NCBI GenBank assembly: GCA_023512835.1
Contig: CM042088.1
Coordinates: forward strand, 13,136,078-13,200,077
From: Taxillus chinensis
Lineage: Eukaryota; Streptophyta; Magnoliopsida; Santalales; Loranthaceae
Length of the DNA stretch: 64,000 nt
Direction of reading: 5' to 3'
Positions 23,937 to 34,681 of this stretch are shown here, one piece after another. Position 1 is the first letter of the stretch; each line of letters begins with the position of its first letter. A program made the translations under genes and the position numbers. The notes under the pieces were generated by a model that saw only the letters and a program-made list of their open reading frames with translations, had not been told where the DNA came from and did no database searches.

Positions 23937-23977
23937 GGGGGGGGGGGGGGGCGGGGGGGGGGGTGGGGGGGGGGGGG
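23937..23977 (+). repeat. Poly(G) tract in a type E monomer
   Basis: Forty-one positions are all G except for one C (near 23952) and one T (near 23964). In other E monomers this place reads CCACGGCGGTGAGGTACTTCC. About 40 bases of normal monomer sequence are replaced. It could be a true G-tract expansion from GGCGG or a base-calling or assembly artefact. Confidence 0.85.
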
Positions 23978-24460
23978 TGTTAAATAGGAACAATATTGGA
24001 AAACTCACGAAGAGACTATATTATAATCATTAAGTCTACATTTAGGTTCAATAACAATTCAAAAAGATGGATCTAAAGGTTGGTTTGATTATTTAGTTGA
24101 TTTGGGATGCATTGAGTAAATGAATCAAACAACAAAATGTAATATCCTAAAAAGATTCGAAGGGCACATGATGAGCATGGTTCGCTCAATGTGTCATACT
24201 CCCCAGCGGCGAGATACTTCCAACGCTAGGTCTGACGCGCTTTTATCGACAATGATAACCCGATGTCAGAGGCTCTATGAATGTGTATAAACACACTTTT
24301 TGCTACAATCGGAAATCAAAAGGCTTGAATGCTTGGACTTAGGATGGCTATTTTGTAGATTTTGGATGCATTGAGTGGATGAATCAAACAACAAAAGTAA
24401 TATCTTAAAGGATTCAAAGGACACAGATAAGCATGGCTCGCAAAATGTGGCTTACTCCGT

Positions 24461-24477
24461 GGGCGGGGGGGGGGGGG
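24461..24477 (+). repeat. Second G-rich tract in a type F monomer
   Basis: GGGCGGGGGGGGGGGGG replaces the usual GTGGCGGGGAGGTAG at the same relative position of the monomer as the previous tract. It is followed by an altered stretch with GTGGTAGGGGGTG. The next monomers are normal. Confidence 0.8.
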
Positions 24478-25195
24478 TAGTCCCCGTGTTGTGGTAGGGG
24501 GTGTAATCCACTATTTTCAATATTAAATACACAAGCTCTTAGAATCCTTTATAGTCGTCAAATGCACTTTTTGCTTCAATTATAGATCAAAAGGGTTGAT
24601 TTTTTGGTTTGAGTTGGTTATTTAGTTTATTTGGGATGCATTGAGTGGATTAATCAAACAATGAAATGTAAAGTCTGTAGAGGATTGAAAGGATACACGA
24701 CGAGCATGGTTTGCTCAATGTGGCATACTCCACGATGGCGAGGTACTTCCAACGTAGTGTCTAATACACTAATCAACATTGGAAAAATCAACGGAAAGGC
24801 GATATTATAATCGTTAAATACGTATTTTGGTTCAATAACAATTCCAAAAGCTAGATCTATAGGTCGGTTTGGTTATTTAGTTGATTTGGGATGAAATTAG
24901 AGGATTAATCAAACAACAAAATAATATATCCACAAAAGATTTAAATGACACTTGATGACCAAGGTTCGCTCAATGTGGCATACTCCATGGCGAGGAGTTA
25001 CTTCCAACGCTGTGTGTAATCCACTATTTTCAATATTGAATACACAAGCTCTTAGAATCCTTTGTAATCGTTAAATGCAGATTTTGCCTCAAATATAAAT
25101 CAAATGGGTTGATTTTAAGGTTTGGGTTGGTTATTTAGTTGATTTGGGATGAATTGAGTGGATTAATCACATAACAAAATGTAAAATCTATTGAG

Positions 25196-25200
25196 GATTC
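25196..25200. repeat. Left target-site duplication of the TRIM
   Basis: GATTC precedes the TG start of the first terminal repeat and recurs directly after the CA end of the second. The uninterrupted satellite reads TTGAGGATTCAAAG, so the duplication is complete. Confidence 0.9.
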
Positions 25201-25418
25201 TGTTGGGTCTCTAACGTCCCATAGATCAATCCCACATCGGTTAGGGCGAACATTGAGGTTGTCCTAATGAGGAGGCTCATGTGCACCTTGTCACAACGCG
25301 TTTTAACGGGTCGCGGCCCGTTAGAAACAAATCCATGCGGGCTGCGGCTCATGGGTGGGTGCGCGTGTGCCAAAGCGGACAATATTGTGATAGTGAGTGC
25401 CCTAGCCGAGGTCCAACA
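25201..25418 (+). repeat. TRIM 5' LTR (218 bp)
   Basis: This repeat begins TGTTGGGTCTCTAACG and ends GAGGTCCAACA, with a short inverted terminal match TGTTGG/CCAACA. It is very similar to the second copy, with only scattered substitutions visible (for example CATCGGTTAGGG against CATCAGTTAGGG). Confidence 0.92.
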
Positions 25419-25420
25419 AG

Positions 25421-25439
25421 TGGTATCAGAGCCGGGTCC
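25421..25439 (+). other. TRIM primer binding site (initiator tRNA-Met)
   Basis: TGGTATCAGAGCCGGGTCC lies 2 bp after the first LTR. The first 13 bases match the complement of the plant initiator tRNA-Met 3' end. Confidence 0.9.
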
Positions 25440-25459
25440 TCTAGACCGATGGTGGGATT

Positions 25460-25468
25460 GGGGGGAGA
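25460..25468 (+). other. TRIM polypurine tract
   Basis: GGGGGGAGA stands one base before the second terminal repeat, where the plus-strand primer is expected. It is only about 20 bp downstream of the primer binding site. Confidence 0.8.
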
Positions 25469-25469
25469 C

Positions 25470-25687
25470 AGTTGGGTCTCTAACGTCCCATAGATCAATC
25501 CCACATCAGTTAGGGCGAACATTGAGGTCGTCCTAATGAGGAGGCTCATGTGCACCTTGTCACAACGCGTTTTAACGGGTCGCGGCCCGTTAGAAACAAA
25601 TCCGTGCGGGCTGCGGCCCATGGGTGGGTGCGCGAGTGCCAAAGCGGACAATATTGTGACAGTGAGTGCCCTGGCCGAGGTCCAACA
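25470..25687 (+). repeat. TRIM 3' LTR (218 bp)
   Basis: This copy has the same length as the first. It starts AGTTGGG where the first has TGTTGGG, so the TG dinucleotide is mutated, and it ends GGTCCAACA. The satellite resumes after GATTC. Confidence 0.92.
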
Positions 25688-25692
25688 GATTC
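25688..25692. repeat. Right target-site duplication of the TRIM
   Basis: GATTC directly follows the CA end and continues into AAAGTACACACG, the normal type E satellite sequence. Confidence 0.9.
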
Positions 25693-28135
25693 AAAGTACA
25701 CACGCCGAACAAGGTTTGCTCAATGTGGCATACTCTACGGCGGTGAGGTACTTCCGACGCAGTGTCTAATACAGTGATCAATATTGGAAAACTCACGAAA
25801 AGACTATATTATAATCATTAAGTCTACATTTACGTTCAATAACAATTCAAAAAGCTAGATCTATAGGTTGGTTTGATTATTTAGTTGATTTGGGATACAT
25901 TGAGTCAATCAATCAAACAACAAAATGTAATATCCATAAAAGATTCAAAGGACACATAACGAGCATGGTTCGCTCAATGTGTCATACTCCACAGAGCGAG
26001 ATACTTCCCACGCAAGGTCTAACGCACTTTTATCGACAATGATAACCCGATGTCAGAGACTCTATTAATGTGCATAAACACACTGTTTGCTTCAATTGGA
26101 AATCAAAAGGCTTGAATGCTTGGACATAGGATGGCTATTTTGTGGATTTTGGATGCATTGAGTGGATGAATCAAACAACAAAATGTAATATCGATAAAGG
26201 ATTCAAAGGACACATCATAAGCATGGCTCGCAAAATGTGGCGTACTCCGTGGCGGGGAGGTAGTCCCAACGGTGTGTAATCCACTATTTTCAATATTAAA
26301 TACACAAGCTCCTAGAATCCTTTATAGTCGTCAAATGTGCATTTTGCTTCAATTGTAGATCAAAAGGGTTGATTTTTAGGTTTGAGTTGGTTATTTAGTT
26401 TATTTGGGATGCATTGAGTGGATTAATCAAACAATGAAATGTAAAGTCGGTAGAGGATTGAAAGAATACACGACGAGCATGGTTTGCTGATTGTGGCATA
26501 CTCCACGATGGCGAGGTACTTCCAACACATTGTTTAATACACTAATCAATATTGGAAAAATCAACGGAAAGACGATATTATAATCGTTAAATCCATATTT
26601 TGGTTGAATAACAATTCCAAAAGCTAGATCTATAGGTCGGTTTGGTTATTTAGTTGATTTGGGATGAAATCAGAGGATTAATCAAACAACAAAATAATAT
26701 ATCCACAAAAGATTTAATTGACACTTGATGGCCAAGGTTCGCTCAATGTGGCATACTTCATGGCGAGGAGTTACGTCCAATGCTGTGTGTAATCCACTAT
26801 TTTCAATATTGTATACACAAGCTCTTAGAATCCTTTGTAATCGGTAAATGCGCATTTTGCTTCAATTATAGATCAAAAGGGTTGATTTTTAGGTTCAAGT
26901 TCGTTATTTAGTTTATCTGGGATGCATTGAGTGGATTAATCAGACAATGAAATGTAAAGTCGTTAGAGGATTGAAAGGATACATGACGAGCATGGTTTGC
27001 TCATTGTGGCATACTCCACGATGGTGAGGGAGGTAGTCCCAACGGTGTCCAATCCACTATTTTCAATATTAAATACACAAGCTCTTATTAATCATGGTTT
27101 GATTTTTAGGTTCGAGTTCGTTATTTAGTTTATTTGGGATGCATTGAGTGGATTAATCAAACAATGAAATGTAAAGTCGTTAGAGGATTGAAAGGATACA
27201 CGACGAGCATGGTTTGCTCAATGTGCCATACTCCACAATGGCGAGGTACTTCCAACGCAGTGTCTAATACAATAATCAATATTGGAAAAATCAACGGAAA
27301 GATGATATTATAATCGTTAAATCCGTATTTTGGTAAAATAACTCTTCCAAAAGCTAGATCTATAGGTCGGTTTGGTTATTTAGTTGATTTGGGTTGAAAT
27401 CAGAGGATTAATCAAACAACAAAATAATATATCCACAAAAGATTTTAAAGACACTTGATGACCAAGGTTCACTCAATGTGGCATACTCCATGGCGAGGAG
27501 TTACTTCCAACGCTATGTGTAATCCACTATTTTCAATATTGAATACACAAGCTCTTAGAATCCTTTGTAATCATTAAATGCACATTTTGCTTCAAATATA
27601 AATCAAATGGGTTGATTTTTAGGTTTGGGTTGGTTATTTAGTTGATTTGGGATGAATTGAGTGGATTAATCACATAACAAAATGTAAAATCTATTGAGGA
27701 TTCAAAGTATATACGCCGAACATGGTTTGCTCAATGTGGCATACTCCACGGCGGTGAGGTACTTCCGACGCAGTGTCTAATATAGTGATCAATATTTGAA
27801 AACTCACGAAAAGACTATATTATAATCGTTAAGTCTACATTTAGGTTAATAACAATTCAAAAAGCTGGATCTATAGGTTGGTTTGATTATTTAGTTGATT
27901 TGGGATGCATTAAGTCAATCAATCAAGCACCAAAATGTAATATCCATAAGAGATTTAGAGGACACATGATGAGCATGGTTCGCTCAATGTGTCATACTCC
28001 ACAGCGGCGAGATACTTCCCACGCTAGGTCTAACACGCTTTTATCGAAATTGATAACCCGATGTCAGAGGCTCTATTAATGTGCATAAACACACTTTTTG
28101 CTACAATCGGAAATCAAAAGGCTTGAATGCTTGGA
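25693..28135 (+). repeat. Satellite array, pentamer region
   Basis: The rest of E is followed by D (about 25885), F (26150), B (26405), C (26665), an internally deleted A-like monomer (26925), B (27140), C (27395), E (27650) and D (27905). The array ends at CTTGAATGCTTGGAC, where Athila-1 begins. The B-C-E-D-F order continues from the left side of the TRIM. No gene is present. Confidence 0.9.
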
Positions 28136-29539
28136 CCTAGGAAGATGCTATTTGCAAATACAGGCCTTTTTAAGCTGTTTTGGCAGATTTTGGAGCTCAC
28201 TTTTGACATAGTAGATGGCCTCAAACAATTGGCGTGCAAGAACAAACGTTTCTTAGAATGATGTCCTCTACCTACCACAGAAATTTCAGAGCATTTGGAG
28301 CTGCACGTGAATTCACCCATTTCACGTGCAAGCCTATTTTTGCTTCTCAGGCCTCTACAGGATGCAAGGAAGCTTGGGGAGAAGTTTTAGCTGATTTGGA
28401 GGTGCACGTGAATTCACCATATCACGTGCAAATTGACGTGCAGAGATATTTTTGGACCGATCCTATCGTTTTTCCATGCTGATCATTTGTTTCTAAAGGC
28501 CCATGTCCAAATTGTGGATGGAAGATAGAGATTTTAAAGTTTGGAGTGTCACTTATCAAAACTACGCCGTTTTGATAGATGGGCTAGGTTACACACCTCA
28601 AAGCCCATCCAACCTCTATAAATACAGCCTCCACGCCCCCTGCTATCTATCCTAGATCCCCCCTACACGTTTTTAGAGAGAGAGAGAGAGAGAGGCTCCA
28701 CGACTTAGAGGTTGCTCCTTGACCTAGGAGAGCAGCCGTCGCAGCCGTCGTCGCGGATTTTGGAGCCTGGATTTGAAGCTTTGCTGTGCGTGTGGTTAAG
28801 AAGAAGATGTTGAGCTTTTCTGCTTTGTGTTTGCTTGTAATCATGCGTGAGTAGTTCTTATAATCTAGGGGAGCAATGTAGCCCCCCTTGTTGCTTTGCT
28901 GTGTTTATGAATATTGGATTTGGATGATTGAGTTTTGCATGTTTTATGAATCTGTTCGTAAGTTCTATCTTTGGATGTACACCTTGGTATTCTTAGCCCT
29001 AGTCTGGGGCGGATTGAGATTCATAACTTATTTGTAATTGGTGTGATCATTATCCTTTTGCAAGTATGATTTATTGGCTTTGCATGTTTGTGTGTTTAGA
29101 TGACCATTCTGGCATAGAACTCTTAAAAGGACCTCAATGACCATTTGTTGTCCTTGGCTTATGTTTAGCATGTTTTCAATCAGACAACCCTAATACCATG
29201 AACCAGTAGAGATAACATAGGGAGGTGAAATTGTGATCCTAGATGCTTTAATCCTTGAATCTTAATCCTAAAGTCAATTTTCTTTCTTTGTTTATTCAGA
29301 AAACCACATAAAAATTAGATCTTTAGTTATAAAAAGAATTCGTTTTTGCCAAGACATTTTATAGAACAAGAGTAATTGGGTGTTTTGATTTGAGAACTAG
29401 AGAACTAGGTTAATCCCTGTGGGTTCGACTCCGTGCTTGCTGCTATTCTTTTAGTGCAAACTTAGGGAATTTATTATCTTGAAGAGAGATTTAACGACAT
29501 TAGCTAGCTCTTTTAGAGAGGTTAAAAATTTGTTCGTCA
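28136..29539 (+). repeat. Athila-1 5' LTR, 5'-truncated (1404 bp)
   Basis: The LTR begins at CCTAGGAAGATGC, which corresponds to position ~106 of the complete Athila-2 LTR, and ends TTCGTCA. It contains CACGTG boxes near 28303-28430, an ACTACGCCGTTTT palindrome, a CTCTATAAATAC TATA box and a (GA)n run at about 28672-28694. The truncation removes only the upstream U3 end, not the promoter. Confidence 0.88.
28555..28625 (+). promoter_or_regulatory. Athila-1 LTR promoter
   Basis: A near-palindrome with core ACTACGCCGTTTT (28555-28576) is followed by CTCTATAAATAC at 28614-28625. The same pair, with the same spacing of about 40 bp, is present in the other four Athila LTRs of the window. The core of this copy has ACGC where the others have ACGT. 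Confidence 0.6.
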
Positions 29540-29542
29540 AAT

Positions 29543-29560
29543 TGGCGCCGTTGCCGGGGA
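29543..29560 (+). other. Athila-1 primer binding site (tRNA-Asp)
   Basis: TGGCGCCGTTGCCGGGGA starts 3 bp after the LTR. It is the full complement of the plant tRNA-Asp 3' end including CCA, as is usual for Athila elements. Confidence 0.92.
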
Positions 29561-29757
29561 TTTAACGGTTAACTAGTTTTTAAAATCAACATTGAGTGAA
29601 ATTGTTTGAATTCTGATCTTGGTGTTTTATTTTGTCTTTTATTTTCTGTTATTTTGTGTTCTTTATTTGTTTATTTTGCATTGCTCGGAGCTGCTGGGTG
29701 TGTTCTTGTTGTTTTACAGGAACATACACCAAGTGTTTGAGGAAGTCCTAGTTATGC

Positions 29758-32290
29758 ATGCCAAGACAGGAGTTTATACCATTTAATCGGGAACTTGAAA
29801 GATTATTCAGAGCTCGGTGTAGAGCAGCTAGGGAGGCAGCACGTGAGGCTGAAGAAGCATTGCAAGGCTTAGAGCATTCAGTAGGTGAATTGATGGCAGA
29901 TTTAAGGCCTGATGGTGGTGCACCGCAAGGAGGGGCCAATTACAATGGCCAATATCCAGAAGAAGAGGGTAATAGGTTTATGCCCAGAACCTTCTTAGAC
30001 TATGCGAGACCAATGATCTCAGATCATTATTTTGGGATTCGACAGACGAGTCCAAGCAAATAGCTTCGAGCTGAAGCCGGCGTTCATCAACATGGTGAGC
30101 AACAATGCGTTTGGAGGAACAGCCGTGGATAATCCACACCAGCATTTGATGAGGTTCTACCAGATGTGCGACACCATAAAGATCAACAATGTTTCGGACG
30201 AGGCAATAAAGCTAACGCTTTTCCCTTTCTTTTTAAGGGATTGAGCTCCTGGCTGGTTCAACAGTCTGCTAGCAGGTTCAATCAACACTTGGGAGGAGAT
30301 GCAGACCAAGTTCATGTCAAAGTACTTCCCTCCTTCCATGGTGATCCAGCTCAGAGGGGAGATTAGCAGATTCAGGCAAGATGAGATGGAGACTCTTCAT
30401 GAAGCTTGGGAGCGTTTCAAAGACTTAGTGAGAAGATGCCCTGATCATGGAAGACCCCAGTGGATTCAAATTGAATCTTTCTACACAGGTCTTCAGTCCC
30501 ACTCACAAGACAAGGTGAATGCAGCTGCTGGAGGATGCTTGATGAATCTAGAGCCTGACGCAGCAGTAGAGCTCTTGGAGAGGTTGTCATTAGCTGATTG
30601 GCAATGGTCTAATGTGCGTACTTCAAAGCCAAGGGAGAAGATAGCTTCAGTTGATAATTCTTCCAATGATATGCAAGCACAGATTCAAGCTTTAGTGAAA
30701 GGCATGGAAGTATTGGCTCTTAAAGTTGAAGGATCACAACAAGCTTTACCAGGATGGCCAGGCTGGAGTGGAGCTGAAGAAGCAAATTATGTTGGAGGAA
30801 AGGGCTTGTATCAGAAGCAGCAATTTTATCCTCAACATCAACAACAAGGGTACAACCAGAACCAGCAGCAATCTCAGCCATTTCAGAGAAACCAGAACCG
30901 AGGGGGAGATACCTCATTTCAGTACAAATATGTGCCCCTAGGAATGAAGCAGAATCCGTATGCTACGTATAATTATTTACACCCACCTCCAGGATTCGAG
31001 CAGAAACAGCCTCAGCCTCAACAGCAAAGAGGAAGGGTATATCAGAATGTGGATGAGCCAACCAAAAGAGAGAATAATTTGGAGGAAAGGGTAGTCACCA
31101 TAGAATCTTCCATGAAGAATATAGAAAAGCTGCTTGTGAGTTTGGCCCAAAATGTAAATCAAGGAGTCTCAGCTAAATCTTTTCCAAGTGATACTGAGGT
31201 GAACCCCAAGGAGAGCTGCAAGGCTATTACTCTAAGAAGCGGGAAGGCACTGAAAGAAGCTGAAGAGCCTAAGAAGAAGGCAAATCCAGAAGAACAGAGC
31301 AGACCCTTGGAAGCTGATGACCAAGGAAAATCAGATAAAGCTAAAGAAAGAGTGCAAGAAAAGAAGGACCAACAGCTGAGTCAAGACAGAATAGCTGAAG
31401 AACCAAGGCAAGAGCTCAGGCCTACCATGCCATTTCCTCAGCGGATGAGAAATCAGAGGGTTGAAGAAGAGTATGAGCGCTTTCTGAGTTTGTTCAAGAA
31501 GCTTGAAATTAACATTCCATTTGTGGAAATCTTGGAGCAGATGCCTAGGTACAGAAAATACATCAAAGATTCTGAGACGGTGGCAGTCACTAACGAGGTG
31601 AGCAGTGTTGTTCAACAGAGTTTGCCCATCAAGCATAAAGATCCGGGCAGTTTTAATCTACCTTGTGTGATTGGCAATGCACCGCAGCAGCAAGCCCTAT
31701 GTGATTTAGGGGCCAGCATCAATTTGATCTCCTTCGCTTTGTATAAGCAGCTTGGGCTTAAGGGCATGAAGCCCACTTCCACATCATTGCAGTTTGCTGA
31801 CCGGTCTACTGGAAGGCCTGAAGGGATAATTGAAGACGTGTTAGTCAAAGTGGGTTCCTTCATATTTCCAGCGGACTTTGTAGGTTTGGAGATGGAAGAA
31901 GATAGAGGAGTTCAACTACTCCTTGGAAGACCGTTTCTCAGAACGGGTTGTGCATTGATTGATGTTGCTCAAGGGCAGCTAACTCTGAGAATTAATGAGG
32001 AGACCTTAGTCTTCCACATGGGGAAGGCTTTGCAAGGTCAAGAGGAGGAGGACTGCCTTTGGGTTGAAGACCTTGAGGAATTGGTGGAAGACTACTTGGC
32101 AGAAGAAATTACCACCACCAATAATGGAGCCCTTCAGCTTATAGAAGCTCAACAAGATGAAGAGATGTACTTGACAGCTGAGGATGATGAGCAAGTTACA
32201 AACTCTCTGGAGCAAGCTAGGGAGGAGAAAGAAGATGACGTGCCTCCAGCTCTAGAACTGAAGGAGCTGCCTGGACACCTATGGTACTAA
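29758..32290 (+). pseudogene. Athila-1 gag-protease, broken
   Basis: Gag begins MPRQEFIPFNREL. A deletion near 30050 shifts frame (the next frame opens upstream of VQANSFELKP), and TGA at 30242-30244 breaks it again. From 30245 the frame stays open to 32290. It holds the retrotransposon gag region (SRFRQDEMETLHEAWERF, then VRRCPDHGRPQWIQIESFY), a Gln-rich stretch, PPPGFEQ, the Athila-typical KAITLRSGK, an acidic/Lys-rich linker, and an aspartic protease with catalytic DLGASINLIS near residue 477 of the 663-residue frame and LLGRPFLRTG. No CCHC knuckle is seen. The stop at 32288 is a TAA where Athila-2 has GAA. The remaining 32291-32416 leads towards RT and is then lost. Confidence 0.92.
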
Positions 32291-32416
32291 TTTCTCGACT
32301 CTACAAATCAATTCCCTGTCATTGTTGCTTCTAATTTGAATGATGTGGAGTGTACTCAATTGCTAGAAGTCCTTAGGAAACACAAAAAGGCCTTAGGATG
32401 GAACATTGAAGACTTG

Positions 32417-34681
32417 AATAAACACACTTTTTGCTACAATCGGAAATCAAAAGGCTTGAATGCTTGGACTTAGGATGGCTATTTTGTGGATTTTGGATGC
32501 ATTGAGTGGATGAATCAAACAACAAAATGTAATATCCATAAAGGATTCAAGAGACACATGATAAGCATGGCTCGCAAAATGTGGCGTACTCCGTGGCAGG
32601 GAGGTAGTCCCAACGCTGTGCGTAATCCACTATTTTCAATATTAAATACACAAGCTCTCAGAATCCTTTATAGTTGTGAAATGCACTTTTTGCTTCTATT
32701 GTAGATCAAAAGGGTTGATTTTTAGGTTTGAGTTGGATACTTAGTTTATTTGGGATGCATTGAGTGGATTAATCAAACAATGAAATGTAAAGTCTGAAGA
32801 GGATTGAAAGGATACACGATGAGCATGGTTTGCTCAATGTGCCATACTCCACAATGGCGAGGTACTTCCAACGCAGTGTCTAATACACTAATCAATATTG
32901 GAAAAATCAACGGAAAGACGATATTATAATTGTTAAATCCGTATTTTGGTTCAATAACAATTCCAAAAGCTAGATCTATAGCTCGGTTTGGTTATTTAGT
33001 TGATTTGGGATGAAATCAGAGGATTAATCAAACAATAAAATAATCTATCCACAAAAGATTTAAATGACACTTGATGAGCAAGGTTCGCTCAATGTGGCAT
33101 ACTCCATGGTGAGGAGTTACTTCCAATGCTGTGTGTAATCCACTATTTTTAATATTGAATACACGAGCTCTTAGAATCCTTTGTAATCGTTAAATGCACA
33201 TTTTGCTTCAAATATAAGTCAAATGGATTGATTTTTAGGTTTGGGTTGGTTATTTAGTTGATTTGGGATGAATTGAGTGGATTAATCACATAACAAAATG
33301 TAAAATCTATTGAGGATTCAAAGTATACAAGCTGAACTTGGGTGCTCAATGTGGCATACTCCACGGTGGTGAGGTACTTCCGACGCAGTGTCTAATACAG
33401 TGATCAATATTGGAAAACTCATGAAAAGACTATTTTATAATCGTTAAGTCTACATTTAGGTTCAATAACAATTCAAAAAGCTAGATCTATAGGTTGGTTT
33501 GATTATTTAGTTGATTTGGGATGCGTTGAGTGAATCAATGAAACAACAAAAATGTAATATCCATAAAAGATTCAAAGGACACATGATGAGCATGGTTCGC
33601 TCAATATGTCATACTCCACAGCGGCGAGATACTTCCCACGCTAGGACTAACGCGCTTTTATCGACAAGGATAACCCGATGTCAGAGGCTCTATTAGTGTG
33701 CATAAACACACTTTTTGCTACAATCGGAAATCAAAAGGCTTGAATGCTTGGACTTAGGATGGCTATTTTGTGGATTTTGGATGCATTGAGTGGATGAATC
33801 AAACAACAAAATGTAATATCCATAAAGGATTCAAAGGACACATGATAAGGATGGCTCGCAAAATGTGGCGTACTTCGTGGCGGGGAGGTAGTCCCAATGC
33901 TGTGTGTAATCCACTATTTTCAATATTAAATACACAAGCTCTTAGAATCCTTTATAGTCGTCAAATGAACTTTTTGCTTCAATTATAGATCAAAAGGGTT
34001 GATTTTTAGGTTTGAGTTGGTTATTTAGTTTATTTGGGAAGCATTGAGTGGATCGATCAAACAATGAAATGTAAAGTCTGTAGAGGATTGAAAGGATACA
34101 AGATGAGCATGGTTTGCTCAATGTGGCATACTCCACGATGGCGAGGTACTTCCAACGTAGTGTCTAATACACAAATCAATGTTAAAAAAATCAACGGAAA
34201 GACAATATTATAATCGTTAAATCCGTATTTTGGTTCAATAACAATTCCAAAAGCTAGATCTATAGGTCGGTTTGGTTATTTAGTTGATTTGGGATGAAAT
34301 CATAGGATTAATCATGGCGAGGAGTTACTTCCAACGCTTTGTGTAATCCACTATTTTCAATATTGAATACACAAGCTCTTAGAATCCTTTGTAATCGTTA
34401 AATGCACATTTTGCTTCAAATATAAATCAAATGGGTTAATTTTTAGGTTTGGGTTGGTTATTTGGTTGATTTGGGATGCGTTGAGTGTATGAATCAAATA
34501 ACTAGACTAAAACGTATTCATGATTCAAAGTATACACGACAAACAAGGTTTGCTGAATGTGGCAACTCCCCAACGGCGAGGTACTTCCAATGTAGTGTCT
34601 AACACAATGATATTTATTGGAAAAACCAACGAAAAGACTATAATATAATCATTAAATCTGGATTTTGGTTCAATAACAATT
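32417..34681 (+). repeat. Satellite segment between Athila-1 and Athila-2
   Basis: The segment holds a D tail, F (about 32470), B (32750), C (33010), E (33270), D (33520), F (33770), B (34030), C (34290, with about 70 bp missing near 34317) and a type G monomer (34460; ATCAAATAACTAGACTAAAACG). It stops at AATAACAATT, where the Athila-2 LTR starts. The pentamer order changes to the G-containing order here. Confidence 0.9.

Larger units (their letters stand above)
21757..25200 (+). repeat. Satellite array: A-rich part passing into B-C-E-D-F order
   Basis: Approximate monomer starts are C 21766, A 22025, 22284, 22543, 22800 and 23063, B 23321, C 23578, E 23836, D 24098, F 24360, B 24630, C 24890 and E 25147. 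Type E has ATCACATAACAAAATG and GACTATATTATAATC. Type D has TGATAACCCGATGTCAGAG. Type F has ATGAATCAAACAAC and GGCTCGCAAAATG. From 23321 the repeat unit is a pentamer of about 1.29 kb. A run of five A-type monomers is unusual. No gene is present. Confidence 0.9.
25201..25687 (+). mobile_element. TRIM-like miniature LTR retrotransposon, 487 bp
   Basis: Two direct repeats of 218 bp each enclose only 51 bp. The interior starts with a primer binding site matching initiator tRNA-Met (TGGTATCAGAGCC) and ends with a purine tract, so it contains almost nothing but the two priming signals. A 5-bp target duplication GATTC flanks the element. No coding capacity is present; it must have been mobilised by enzymes from another element. 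It inserted into a type E satellite monomer. Confidence 0.92.
28136..32416 (+). mobile_element. Athila-1: Ty3/gypsy element truncated at both ends
   Basis: The element contains a 5' LTR without its first ~105 bp, a tRNA-Asp primer binding site, gag, protease and the first bases of the region leading to RT. It then stops abruptly in satellite sequence; there is no 3' LTR. The left junction shares CTAGGA-like bases with the satellite (TGGACTTAGGA). The right junction at about 32416 joins GAACATTGAAGAC to AATAAACACACTTTTTGC of a D monomer. The tRNA-Asp site and the KAITLRSGK motif in gag place it in the Athila lineage. Confidence 0.9.

Noticed and set aside
25201..25687. Cassandra-type TRIM carrying a 5S rRNA promoter
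   Set aside because: I see no 5S box-like sequence in the LTR. Only the general TRIM architecture fits.
29543..29560. tRNA-Asp gene
   Set aside because: Only the 18 bases complementary to the tRNA 3' end are present. It is a primer binding site.
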